A stretch of DNA of 64,000 nt from Mesorhizobium escarrei (GTDB lineage: Bacteria > Pseudomonadota > Alphaproteobacteria > Rhizobiales > Rhizobiaceae). This document shows positions 41,232-49,650 of this stretch, one piece after another. Where the stretch lies: contig NZ_CAKXZT010000013.1 of assembly GCF_935825525.1 (NCBI RefSeq), positions 1 through 64,000 of the forward strand. Reading direction: 5' to 3'. Made by a program: the position numbers and the translations under genes. Numbering within the stretch: position 1 is the first letter of the stretch; every line of letters starts with the position of its first letter. The notes below the pieces were generated by a model, which worked only from the letters and a program-made list of their open reading frames with translations, did not search any database and was not told the origin of the DNA.

Positions 41232-42976
41232 CAGGATGCCGACTCCTCAAGCCCTGAAACGACCTTCAGGGGAACGCCTGCTGGGCGGGTGATCTTGCTC
41301 AAGATCTCATTCCTCGGACCAAAGGCCTGGATACGGCCGTTCGCCATCACAAGAACCTGATCCAGGCTGGCAAGCGCGCTTGGCCGATGTGCGACCACGA
41401 TGGCAATACCGCCTCGAGCGCGAACAGTTTGAATCGCCACCGTCAACGCGGCCTCGCCTTCCGCATCGAGGTTGGAGTTAGGCTCGTCGAGGATGACGAG
41501 GAACGGATCGCCATAGAGCGCCCGGGCAAGCGCCACCCGCTGTCTCTGGCCGGCCGAAAGCGCCGACCCGGCCTCGCCGATGCGCGTCTCGTAGCCTTCC
41601 GGCAGGTGGATGATGAGATCATGAACGCCGGCCGCGCGCGCAGCCGCCAGTATCTTGTCCGACGGCGCTTGCGGTTCGAAGCGCGCGATATTCTCGGCAA
41701 TGGTGCCGTCGAACAGTTGGACATCCTGCGGCAGATAGCCGACATGGCTGCCCAGCTCTTCCGGCGACCACTGGTCGAGCGTTGCGCCATCCAGCCTGAC
41801 GGTTCCGCGGATTGGGAGCCATATGCCGGCAATTGCCCGAACCAGCGATGATTTTCCCGAAGCGCTTGGTCCGACGATCCCGAGGCCGACGCCCTTTTCC
41901 AGTGCAAAGGTGGCGTCCTGCACGACCACACGGTGCTCCCCCGGCGGTGTGACACTGATACTTTCGACCGAAAGAGCAGATCTCGGCGCAGGCAGCGAGA
42001 CACTTATCGCAGTTTCGGGAAGCAGGGCCAAAAGCTGGGTCAGCCGGGTCCAGGCCTGGCGGGCGGTGACGAAGCCCTTCCAGTGGGCGATAGCCAGTTC
42101 GATCGGTGCGAGCGCCCGGCTCATCATGATCGAACTGGCGATCATGATGCCGCCGGTCGCCTCCTGATGAATGACCAGATACGCGCCGATCGCCAATATG
42201 CCCGACTGCAGCATCATGCGCAGGATCTTCGCGATCGTTGCGAGCGTCCCGGCAAGGTCGCTGGCCGTTGCGTTGGTGTTTAGATAATCGGCGTTGACGC
42301 TGGACCAGCGCTCGGCAATGCGCGAGCCAAAGCCCATGGCCTGCAGAACCTCGACATTGCGGCGCGTCGCTTCGGCAAGTGTATTGCGCGCTGCCGCTTG
42401 ACTGTTTGCCTTTCTGGCGGGCTCTCTCGTGCGAATTTCGGCAAGCAATGCCAGGCTGAAGAGAATGACCACGCCGGCCAGCGCCGTCATGCCGATCCAG
42501 AAATGGAACAGGAAGCAGATTGCGAGGTAGAGCGGCATCCACGGCAGGTCAAAAAGCGCGGTCGGACCGGCGCTCGACATGAACGATCGCACCTGGTCAA
42601 GATCGCGCAAGGATTGAAGGCCGTCGCCTGCGAGCTTGGTGCGCAGCGGCAAACGCATGAGGGCGGCATAGACCTGTCCGCTCAAGCGCGCGTCCAGCGC
42701 CATTCCGATGCGCACCAGCAAACGCGACCGGATGAGTTCAAGAACGCCCTGAAAGACGAAAAGCGTGCCGGCAAACACGGCGAGCCCGACGAGCGTCGGC
42801 ACGCTGCGGCCAGGTATGACGCGATCGTAGACCTGCAGCATGAAAAACGAGCCGGTCAGCGCCAGAACATTGACGACGCCGCTCATCAATGCAATTCCCG
42901 CCAACGCTCGCCGAAACGCGGCCAAAACCGCCGCAAGTGTCGTCCGCGGCGGTTCAGGTGGAATGGGATGCGACAT
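41231..42976 (-). CDS. prsD: Type I secretion ABC transporter, PrsD family
   Basis: 581 residues from ATG 42976 (GTG 42985 is equally possible). Six membrane segments (about 20-320) are followed by the ATPase domain: Walker A GPSASGKSS, signature LSAGQRQR, Walker B LVILDEPNSNLD, and a switch His in VVAHRPSA. It lacks an N-terminal peptidase domain, as is typical of exporters for RTX proteins with uncleaved C-terminal signals. It lies between the exported glycanase gene and prsE, an arrangement known for PrsD/PrsE of rhizobia. Confidence 0.93.
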   Translation of the reverse strand: MSHPIPPEPPRTTLAAVLAAFRRALAGIALMSGVVNVLALTGSFFMLQVYDRVIPGRSVPTLVGLAVFAGTLFVFQGVLELIRSRLLVRIGMALDARLSGQVYAALMRLPLRTKLAGDGLQSLRDLDQVRSFMSSAGPTALFDLPWMPLYLAICFLFHFWIGMTALAGVVILFSLALLAEIRTREPARKANSQAAARNTLAEATRRNVEVLQAMGFGSRIAERWSSVNADYLNTNATASDLAGTLATIAKILRMMLQSGILAIGAYLVIHQEATGGIMIASSIMMSRALAPIELAIAHWKGFVTARQAWTRLTQLLALLPETAISVSLPAPRSALSVESISVTPPGEHRVVVQDATFALEKGVGLGIVGPSASGKSSLVRAIAGIWLPIRGTVRLDGATLDQWSPEELGSHVGYLPQDVQLFDGTIAENIARFEPQAPSDKILAAARAAGVHDLIIHLPEGYETRIGEAGSALSAGQRQRVALARALYGDPFLVILDEPNSNLDAEGEAALTVAIQTVRARGGIAIVVAHRPSALASLDQVLVMANGRIQAFGPRNEILSKITRPAGVPLKVVSGLEESAS

Positions 42977-43076
42977 CGCCTTCACATCAGTTCCAGTTCG
43001 GTCTCACGCGGCAATAACCGCGCCCGAAATCAGGCCTGATGACGAACGTGTCGGAGCCGAGCCCATCTGTCAAATG

Positions 43077-44468
43077 TTAGATAATCCAATCTTGCAACGC
43101 ATAGGCATGGATGTAGTCGATTTGCATTTCCGCAGGCGTCGCAAGCCCGTCGGCGGGCGCTCCCGCTTGGCCACCAATCCCCATATTCACCAGCATATAC
43201 ATCGGGTCATGCATGTCGGCAGGCGTTGCGGCACGAGCGACTTCGACGTCGTCGAAATACCAGACGAGTTCGTCTTCTGTCCAAAGCACGCCATATGTGT
43301 GGAACCCTTTGGTATCCGAGGCGTAGGCCGTCGAGCCTACTGTTGTATGAGTTCCCGTCGCGTTCGAGTGGCCTGTCAAGATGAGCTTGTTCGGATCCTG
43401 ACCGAACATCTCTATGACGTCCAGTTCCGGTGGCCAGGAGCCGTCCTCCGGGAGAAGCCAGAAGGCCGGCCATGCACCTTGTGTTTCGGGCATATCGGCC
43501 CGAATTTCAAAATAGCCGTAGGTCTGCGCGAAGGATTCGTAGGTCGTCAGCAATCCTGACGTGTATTGGTAGTTATTTATGTAGGGACGGATCGCCTCAG
43601 GAGCCCGGGCGGCGGTAATGGTGAGAACGCCGTCGTCAATGCTGAACGGATTGACGGAACGTGTCGGGGCGTAGTCGGTATCGATGTACCATTGAAGATC
43701 GTTGTTGCTCGTGAGCGTGCTGCCGTTCGCGGCCCCCCACCAGTAGTTCGAGTCCCAGGTGCCGCTCGAGCCGTTCCACAGGTCCAGCGTGTCGAATTCG
43801 TCCGAGAAGGTGAGTTCCAGAGCCGACCTGTCAACGGCCAGCTTGAACTGGCTTGCGGTGAACTCGCCGATGGTCTTGTTGGCGAAGACGAGAAACTCGC
43901 CGTCGGACAGATTGAGGCGGACGTTGGCTCCCGACTGGACCATGTCGGCACGCACCTCCTCGAAGGAGGTGAAGCCGTAGCTGCCGACGCGAACCGTATC
44001 CGTCGCGCCAAGGTCCAGGATCAGATCACTGCCATTGCCGGGGTTGACGACGAAAATGTCCGCCCCGGATCCGCCCTTGAGCACGTCATCGCCCTGTAAG
44101 CCGTCGAGCGTCTGTTGGCCGGAGCCACCGGTAACGATGTTGTTCAGCTCGTTTCCGAAAGCATAGCGTTTGTCGCCCGTGACCGTCAGATTCTCGAAAT
44201 TGGCTGGGAGCTTGTAGCTCATCCAGGTCGAGATGGTGTCCACCCCTTCGCCGGACAGCTCGACCGCCTTGTTTTTCGCGGCATACAGATAATAGATGTC
44301 GTCGCCCTTGCCGCCACGCATTGTGACGGTGACGTTAGCGTCCCCATACATCGAGTCGTTGTATGTGCTGCCATAAAGTGTCGGGCCGGAATTGGTCGCC
44401 GAATACCACTTTACGGAGGAGCCGCTGTAGGGAAGTGGAACGCCCTTGGCGTTCAGAACCGTGGCCAT
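43077..44468 (-). CDS. exsH: RTX glycoside hydrolase family 16 protein, ExsH-like glycanase
   Basis: 463 residues from ATG 44468, behind AAGGAG. The N-terminal third has Ca-binding RTX-type repeats (GGKGDDIYYLYA, LDGLQGDDVLKGGSGADIF). The C-terminal half is a GH16 domain: PELDVIEMFGQ carries the catalytic E-x-D-x-x-E, WPAFWLLPED is nearby, and FHTYGVLWTEDELVWYFDD is typical. It ends hydrophobically (HAYALQDWII), consistent with a type I signal. S. meliloti ExsH is a GH16 enzyme exported by PrsD/PrsE that cuts succinoglycan; a similar role in trimming beta-glucan exopolysaccharide is likely. The polysaccharide itself is not shown. Confidence 0.9.
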   Translation of the reverse strand: MATVLNAKGVPLPYSGSSVKWYSATNSGPTLYGSTYNDSMYGDANVTVTMRGGKGDDIYYLYAAKNKAVELSGEGVDTISTWMSYKLPANFENLTVTGDKRYAFGNELNNIVTGGSGQQTLDGLQGDDVLKGGSGADIFVVNPGNGSDLILDLGATDTVRVGSYGFTSFEEVRADMVQSGANVRLNLSDGEFLVFANKTIGEFTASQFKLAVDRSALELTFSDEFDTLDLWNGSSGTWDSNYWWGAANGSTLTSNNDLQWYIDTDYAPTRSVNPFSIDDGVLTITAARAPEAIRPYINNYQYTSGLLTTYESFAQTYGYFEIRADMPETQGAWPAFWLLPEDGSWPPELDVIEMFGQDPNKLILTGHSNATGTHTTVGSTAYASDTKGFHTYGVLWTEDELVWYFDDVEVARAATPADMHDPMYMLVNMGIGGQAGAPADGLATPAEMQIDYIHAYALQDWII

Positions 44469-44609
44469 CGCGGTCTTTTCTCCTTTGTCTCGCTGGATAG
44501 CAGCCCTAACATCTATCAAGGGTAAAAGGAGCCATCACGTCTTGGTTTTCGACTTAGGAGAGTTAGCAAAAGCTTAACACGTTTTGCCGGCCCGAAGCCA
44601 GATGAGCTG

Positions 44610-44697
44610 CTAATAGACCTTGAACGCGCCCGCGTCGGCGCGTGCATCCACATCGGTGATCAGCATGTGCCTCGGCGAAAGCATGATGCTTGCAATC
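44610..44697 (-). pseudogene. 3'-terminal remnant of a DUF1445 (hydro-lyase-like) gene
   Basis: On the minus strand the 29 codons before TAG (44610-44612) encode HMLITDVDARADAGAFKVY preceded by IASIMLSPR. The intact gene at 45756-46577 ends SITVSPGHMLITDVDARADA then GAFKVY. Only this tail is present, so it is a truncated duplicate left in the spacer between the glycanase gene and the DUF4160 gene. Confidence 0.85.
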
Positions 44698-44802
44698 ATC
44701 CGGTTCTGCTCACGTTAGCTGACACGCTGCCTTTGTCTTTTTGATGCGATTCCTGCTCGGAGCCACTTTCCTAAGCGCTTAGGTTTTGGTAATGTGCGGA
44801 AA

Positions 44803-45051
44803 ATGCCGACTGTGTTCCGCTTCAATGGCCTGCGTGTGGTCATCTATCCGAACGATCATCGACCCGCGCACGTCCATGTCAAGGGTGCGGTCGGCGAAGC
44901 GGTGTTCATCCTGCATTGCCCTGACGGGCCACCGGAACTGCGGGAGAGTTTTGGGTTCAACCGGCCCGATCTGGGCCGCATCAAGGACGAGCTGGCAAAC
45001 GTGCTAATCGTCCTTTGCGAGGAATGGAGAACAATTCATGGCCGTTACTGA
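44803..45051 (+). CDS. DUF4160 family protein (toxin-antitoxin-like pair, first gene)
   Basis: 82 residues from ATG 44803 (a GTG at 44794 is possible). FNGLRVVIYPNDHRPAHVHV and GEAVFILHCPDGPPELRES are diagnostic of DUF4160. Its last 14 bases overlap the DUF2442 gene, and the two families are almost always paired this way. The pair is often listed among putative toxin-antitoxin modules; activity is unproven. It sits among repeat and decayed sequence, as mobile two-gene modules often do. Confidence 0.88.
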   Translation: MPTVFRFNGLRVVIYPNDHRPAHVHVKGAVGEAVFILHCPDGPPELRESFGFNRPDLGRIKDELANVLIVLCEEWRTIHGRY

Positions 45052-45451
45052 GGACGAATTTGAACGGGCCGAAAAGCGCATGGCCTCCTTGCGTGAGGCC
45101 GGACATGCTGTTTCCGCCCGCTACGATCGCCGGGCGGCGCGCATCGTCGTCAACCTGAATACTGGCGTGCAGGTGGCATTTCCCGTACGCTTGGCCGAAG
45201 GTCTTGCCGACGCATCGCCGGGCGATCTTGCGGAAATCGAGATCAGCCCCGCCGGTCTCGGCCTGCATTGGCCGAAACTCGATGTAGACGTGTATGTGCC
45301 GGCGATGCTGCAAGGCGTTTTCGGGTCCAGACAGTGGATGGCCGCCCAACTCGGCGCTGCCGGTGGCAGAGCCCGCTCGCGCGCCAAGGGCGCTGCATCT
45401 CGTGAAAACGGTCGCAAGGGCGGGCGGCCGCGCAAGCTGGCGAACGGATAA
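45038..45451 (+). CDS. DUF2442 family protein (partner of DUF4160)
   Basis: 137 residues. ARIVVNLNTGVQVAFPVRLA, EISPAGLGLHWPKLDVDVYV and PAMLQGVFGSRQWMA are the DUF2442 core. A basic, Ala/Arg/Gly-rich tail (RARSRAKGAASRENGRKGGR) resembles a nucleic-acid-binding extension found in many members. It overlaps the DUF4160 gene by 14 bases, so they are coupled. It may act as the antitoxin/DNA-binding partner, by analogy only. Confidence 0.88.
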   Translation: MAVTEDEFERAEKRMASLREAGHAVSARYDRRAARIVVNLNTGVQVAFPVRLAEGLADASPGDLAEIEISPAGLGLHWPKLDVDVYVPAMLQGVFGSRQWMAAQLGAAGGRARSRAKGAASRENGRKGGRPRKLANG

Positions 45452-45755
45452 GCGGCGACATGCAGGAAGCGCGCCGGATCGCCGCCGCCACCAACCTCAG
45501 GGTTCGCCAGCTGGAAAAGCGGGCATCAGAGGCGGCGCCATGGCCGAACACATGCTCGGATACAGGAATGAGCGTTTCGGCCATCGCCAGGAAATTCACG
45601 ACTAGGGCGAAGCAAGGAGGGAAGCGACGCGGCGCAGACCCTAGGATGACGAAGTGGAGGGATGTTTCGGCTAATCCTAGAGGTTTGCCATTCGCCACTG
45701 ACGGGAATTATCGACGCTGCCGATCGCCGATCTGTCAAATCACTGTGTCGAGGAA
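45452..45755. other. Non-coding, repeat-rich spacer
   Basis: Between the DUF2442 gene and the DUF1445 gene no plausible gene is seen. On the minus strand short open frames read like the low-complexity, frame-independent translations typical of dispersed rhizobial repeats (for example VILGSAPRRFPPCFALVV). The end (45690-45756) is the second copy of the inverted repeat found at 36415. Confidence 0.5.
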
Positions 45756-45756
45756 C
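45690..45756. repeat. Copy 2 of the inverted dispersed repeat
   Basis: Reverse complement of 36415-36482 with a few indels (for example TGATTTGACAG versus TGATTTTGACAG). It ends at the stop codon of the DUF1445 gene, as copy 1 ends at the stop of the DUF982 gene. Confidence 0.75.
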
Positions 45757-46577
45757 TAATACACCTTGAAAGCGCCTGCATCGGCGCGTGCATCAACATC
45801 GGTGATTAGCATGTGCCCCGGCGATACCGTGATCGAGGTCGCCAGTTCGGCACGAGCAAGCGCATCCTGCGCGGTGATGCTGCTGGCCCAGAATACGGGG
45901 ACCTCCCCGTCCATGATTTTCACCGCATCGCCCCAATCGGGAGCCATCAAGTCGGCTATTCCGATGACCATGGGATCTCCGACATGGATGGGAGAGCCGT
46001 GGGCATGCGGGAAGCGTGCGGTGAGGGCGCGAACCCTGTCGACGTCGCAACGGCTTATCGGACGCATCGAGACGACCATCTCGCCACCAAACGGTCCGAC
46101 ACGGTCCGTCTGGATCCTGGTTCGGAACTTGGGTGAGGCCTTGCCGCAGCCGATGCGGCTCAGTTTCTTTTCGGCAAGTGCAGCTTCGACGGTCAGCGAA
46201 CTGCCGAGCGCGAAAGCGGCAAAATCATCCTGCCACAGGTCGATGATGTCCGTCCTCCGACGGGTCAGCTCGCCGAAATGATAGATGTTGTATTGGGGGG
46301 CATCGGTGCGGATGTCGATATCGCCCAGCGCCGGGATCAATGGGCTGCCGGCGCGATTGACGCCGACCAATGGACAGGGTTTCGGGTTGCGGATGCAGAA
46401 CTGGTGGAAGTCGCTGGCAAAGCTGCGCGGCACAATCACAATATTGGCCTGGAGCTTGCCGTTCGCCAGGCCCCCTGTATGCCCCTCATAGACGCCCATT
46501 CTGACAAGCCTGCGCAGCCTATCCGCATCGACCAGCCGCAGGTCCTCGAAGATCGGTGAAGTGGTCAGGCGAGCCAT
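45756..46577 (-). CDS. Putative hydro-lyase, DUF1445 (D-glutamate cyclase-like) family
   Basis: 273 residues from ATG 46577. NIVIVPRSFASDFHQFCIRN, NPKPCPLVGV, DAPQYNIYHFGELT, SLTVEAALAEKKL and VFWASSITAQDALARAE match DUF1445 proteins, annotated as putative hydro-lyases and related to D-glutamate cyclase. Predicted cytoplasmic enzyme of amino- or hydroxy-acid metabolism. The usual LamB/YcsF and biotin-dependent neighbours are absent here. The end of the gene is duplicated at 44610-44697. Confidence 0.85.
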   Translation of the reverse strand: MARLTTSPIFEDLRLVDADRLRRLVRMGVYEGHTGGLANGKLQANIVIVPRSFASDFHQFCIRNPKPCPLVGVNRAGSPLIPALGDIDIRTDAPQYNIYHFGELTRRRTDIIDLWQDDFAAFALGSSLTVEAALAEKKLSRIGCGKASPKFRTRIQTDRVGPFGGEMVVSMRPISRCDVDRVRALTARFPHAHGSPIHVGDPMVIGIADLMAPDWGDAVKIMDGEVPVFWASSITAQDALARAELATSITVSPGHMLITDVDARADAGAFKVY

Positions 46578-46766
46578 GGCTTCCGAGGGGGTATGCGCGT
46601 TTCAGAGACAAGTCGGGAGGGCGTAAGATCGTTGGCAGCTCGGCTGCTTGTCAAATCGTCAGAATCTTTCCTCAACGATAAATTGTATTTATTGGCCGGC
46701 CAACGATTGCTTCATCTTACGACCGACGCTTGCGCAGACCTTGCTGTTGTCCCAACCTTCCCCTTG

Positions 46767-47582
46767 TCATTGACAGCTGCGGCAGCCGATCGCTTCTATC
46801 TGTCGGCCTGCCTCGTTCAGGAAGCCAAGGTCTCGGTTCATGTAGTAGAGCAGGAAAGCAGAATAGAGGACAAAGACCAGGCTAAACACCAGCGTCTTCA
46901 CGATCAGCGAAAGCGCAAAAACGTTGAGGTGCGGCGAGGCGCGCGCCAGGAAGGCGAGCACAAGGTCGGACAACAGCATGCTGACGATGAGCGGGAAAAC
47001 CAGGGTCAACGCCATCATCAGAATGCGGTTCAGCAGATCGAGGAAGATTGCGGCCGCATCCTTGCTGAACACCGGCAGAAGCTGGTCGATCGGCCACAGG
47101 CCATAGCTGTCGTAGAGGCTGGTCAAGGATAACTCGAGGCCGCCGGCAGCCAGGTAGACCGTCACCATGATGACGGCGAGCAAGGTGCCGGTGGCGCTCG
47201 TCTCATGCGTCATCATCGGGTCAATCAGCGTCCCCATCGTCGAGCCGCGCTGCAGGTCCAGGATGTCGCCGGCGGCCTCGGCCGCCCAGAACGGAATGCC
47301 CATCGCCAGCCCGAGCGTTACCCCGACGACGACCTCCTTGAGCATGTAGGCGACGATCATCGTCGTCGCGATGTCGGTGTTTGTCAGCCTGTCGACGATC
47401 ATCGGAAAGACCGGAACCGCCAGCGCCAGGGCAACGCCGTTGCGCAGTAGGCCCGACAACGGCACACGCGAAAAGAGTGGCATCAGCAGCATGAATCCGG
47501 TCATGCGGGCGAGCGCGAAAGCTCCCGCCAAAAGATAGAACTGAAGCTCCTTGATCGACGCGAAGAAGGGTTCGACCGGCAT
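46767..47582 (-). CDS. sctT: Type III secretion export apparatus protein SctT (RhcT)
   Basis: 271 residues; ATG 47582 follows AGGGGG. Several membrane segments (LAGAFALARMTGFMLLMPLF, VALALAVPVFPMIV and more) and the SctT/FliR features FWAAEAAGDILDLQRGSTMG and HETSATGTLL. It forms, with SctR and SctS, the inner-membrane entry pore of the secretion apparatus. It is the last gene of the operon; the usual next gene sctU/rhcU is absent in this window. Confidence 0.92.
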   Translation of the reverse strand: MPVEPFFASIKELQFYLLAGAFALARMTGFMLLMPLFSRVPLSGLLRNGVALALAVPVFPMIVDRLTNTDIATTMIVAYMLKEVVVGVTLGLAMGIPFWAAEAAGDILDLQRGSTMGTLIDPMMTHETSATGTLLAVIMVTVYLAAGGLELSLTSLYDSYGLWPIDQLLPVFSKDAAAIFLDLLNRILMMALTLVFPLIVSMLLSDLVLAFLARASPHLNVFALSLIVKTLVFSLVFVLYSAFLLYYMNRDLGFLNEAGRQIEAIGCRSCQ

Positions 47583-47590
47583 CTGCCCCC

Positions 47591-47860
47591 TCAACGCGTT
47601 ACGACGGGGAATTCGTCCAGCGCCGTTGAGGCCTGCTCGGCGATCTGCTGGCCAAGCAGCGGGCCGAAGACGATGATAACCAGCAGGATCACGACAAGCT
47701 TGATCGTCTGCGGTAGGGACTGATCCTGAATTTGCGTCAGTGCCTGGGCCAGCCCGACCAGGATGCCGACGGCCAGCGCCGCGACGATCGCTGGGCCTGA
47801 TGCGAACAGCACCGTCAGGAGCGCGCCTTGGACTTTCGCCAGGATGAAGTCTTGGCTCAT
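47591..47860 (-). CDS. sctS: Type III secretion export apparatus protein SctS (RhcS)
   Basis: 89 residues with two membrane hairpins (LLTVLFASGPAIVAALAVGI and IKLVVILLVIIVFGPLLG). VGLAQALTQIQDQSLPQTIK is the SctS/FliQ hallmark. It is a subunit of the export gate with SctR and SctT. It starts 18 bases after sctR and ends 8 bases before sctT. Confidence 0.93.
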   Translation of the reverse strand: MSQDFILAKVQGALLTVLFASGPAIVAALAVGILVGLAQALTQIQDQSLPQTIKLVVILLVIIVFGPLLGQQIAEQASTALDEFPVVTR

Positions 47861-47878
47861 GCAAACCTCCCAGCGGCG

Positions 47879-48532
47879 TCAGACGTAACTCAGGATCAGG
47901 CCGTGCATCAGCCGCGACCAGCCATCTATGGCGACGAAAAGGAACAGTTTCAGCGGGACCGAAATGAGGACCGGCGAGACCATGATCATGCCGAGCGTCA
48001 TCAGGATGTTGGCAACGACGATGTCGATGATGAGGAAGGGAAGATAAAGCAGAAAGCCGATTTCAAACGCCCGCGTCAGCTCTGACGCGACAAAGGCAGG
48101 AACAAGTATCGAAAGATCGTCGTCCTTCAGATTTTGTCGTGCCTGTTCCGGCCATAGGCGGTTCGTGCCGTCGAGAAAGAACTGCCGCTCTTCCGGCTGG
48201 GTGAACTTGATCAGGTGCTGCTGCAAGGGTTCCCTGACCAGTTGCGCCGCCCTGGCGAGGTCGTCGGTCGTCTGGAACTGAACCTGCCCTTCCTGAAGCC
48301 GTCCCGACATCTCGCTCAGCAACGGTGTCGTGACATAGACCGTGAGCACCAGCGCTATGCCGTAGAGCACCAGATTGGGCGGCATCTGCTGGACGCCGAG
48401 CGCGTTGCGGATGAGGAACAGCACGACCGAGATCTTCAGGAATCCGGTCATGGTGACGACTGCCAGCGGCAGCAGACCGACAAAGCCGACGGCAATCAGG
48501 ATCCCAAGCAGGTTGGGCGAATTGTCAAGCAT
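47879..48532 (-). CDS. sctR: Type III secretion export apparatus protein SctR (RhcR)
   Basis: 217 residues from ATG 48532, which overlaps the end of sctQ. VVTMTGFLKISVVLFLIRNA, LGVQQMPPNLVLYGIALVLT, FVASELTRAFEIGFLLYLPF and DIVVANILMTLGM are the classic SctR/FliP motifs. Inner-membrane, part of the SctRST gate complex. The whole region from nolW to sctT is transcribed in one direction with very short gaps. Confidence 0.95.
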   Translation of the reverse strand: MLDNSPNLLGILIAVGFVGLLPLAVVTMTGFLKISVVLFLIRNALGVQQMPPNLVLYGIALVLTVYVTTPLLSEMSGRLQEGQVQFQTTDDLARAAQLVREPLQQHLIKFTQPEERQFFLDGTNRLWPEQARQNLKDDDLSILVPAFVASELTRAFEIGFLLYLPFLIIDIVVANILMTLGMIMVSPVLISVPLKLFLFVAIDGWSRLMHGLILSYV

Positions 48533-49619
48533 TGTCGAACATGCGGGCGATCCGCACGCCCAGGCTCTCCCCAATCCGCACGATCTCGCCACGGCCGACG
48601 CGTTTGCCATTGGCGATGATGTCGACGGTCTCCTTCGTCACATTGGCGAGCGGAACGATCGCGCCTGGCGCAAGCTGCCTTACCTCGCCGAGAGGCATCG
48701 CCGTGCGGCCGAGCTCGAAGGCAAGCGCAACCGGCAACTCGTCCAGAGTTGCCTCTTCCAATGCCTGGTCGGCATGCGGCGGCGTGTTTTGGTTCATGGT
48801 CCACTCCCATTTCGATCCGGCGATTGCAGTCGGGACGGCAAGCAGTTGCGGTCCAACGGCAGTCAGCACCGCCGGGGCATAAAGCCGCTCGGCAATGACC
48901 AATGCCGCCTCTTCCTCTTCGCCATCGAAAAGCACCACGTCGCCAGATTGCAGACTTTGAAGCTCACCAACGCTGATGGTAAGCGCGTGGCGCCAGAGGC
49001 AGACCGGCAACGGGAATTCGGCAGGGACCGGTGGCCTCGCTTTGCCGATCTGGTCGAGAAAGCGCCCGGCCCGCACCGCCAGATCGACGCTGGCGGTGTG
49101 CAAGGCGCAACCTATGGTTTCGTCCTTGCCGGTCAGGACGAGAGCCAGCGCGGTTTGGTCCAGAACGCTGTCTTCTCGTTCGATCGACGTGATGGCGATC
49201 GTCTCGCCCAGCTTGCTCTCGATCCATTCGAGATCTTCTTCGAATACGGACTCCAGCAGCAGTGCGGCGTGAGCGGGTGCCAGTCGTTTCGGATCGATTA
49301 GCTCGTCAGCCCTGGCAAGACCTCGTTCGACAACAGATAGCGGCAAGCGCAATTTGCCCACCATGTCCCCGAGAATGAACGCAATCGTGCACAACGGCTG
49401 GTCCACAAGGTTCGGCGCCGGCCAGACGGCGGCGAGCGCCATGGTTTTCCCGGCAATCGTGATCTGCGCGGGAGCACGGCGGCGGTAGAAGGCGTTCAAT
49501 GCTTCAACCTCCACAGCCGCAACAGAGTCCAATGTCAGCGGCTCGCCAACGCTCGAGCGTGTGCGTCTGACCGGTTCTGCGCGTGCTTTCTTTTTTGCCG
49601 ACGCCAAGGCCTGAGGCAT
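48525..49619 (-). CDS. sctQ: Type III secretion C-ring protein SctQ (RhcQ)
   Basis: 364 residues; ATG 49619 follows GGAAG. A less conserved N-terminal region precedes a C-terminal SpoA domain: TLDELPVALAFELGRTAMPL, LAPGAIVPLANVTKETVDII and GRGEIVRIGESLGVRIARMF match FliN/SctQ. It forms the cytoplasmic sorting platform that docks the ATPase complex. The start overlaps no other gene, while the last 8 bases overlap sctR. Confidence 0.92.
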   Translation of the reverse strand: MPQALASAKKKARAEPVRRTRSSVGEPLTLDSVAAVEVEALNAFYRRRAPAQITIAGKTMALAAVWPAPNLVDQPLCTIAFILGDMVGKLRLPLSVVERGLARADELIDPKRLAPAHAALLLESVFEEDLEWIESKLGETIAITSIEREDSVLDQTALALVLTGKDETIGCALHTASVDLAVRAGRFLDQIGKARPPVPAEFPLPVCLWRHALTISVGELQSLQSGDVVLFDGEEEEAALVIAERLYAPAVLTAVGPQLLAVPTAIAGSKWEWTMNQNTPPHADQALEEATLDELPVALAFELGRTAMPLGEVRQLAPGAIVPLANVTKETVDIIANGKRVGRGEIVRIGESLGVRIARMFDNA

Positions 49620-49650
49620 CACACTTCCATATTCAGGATCACGGATTGGG

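Noticed and set aside
45243-45738. Minus-strand frames reading VILGSAPRRFPPCFALVV and similar
   Set aside because: This is the typical translation of dispersed rhizobial repeats; partly antisense to the DUF2442 gene.
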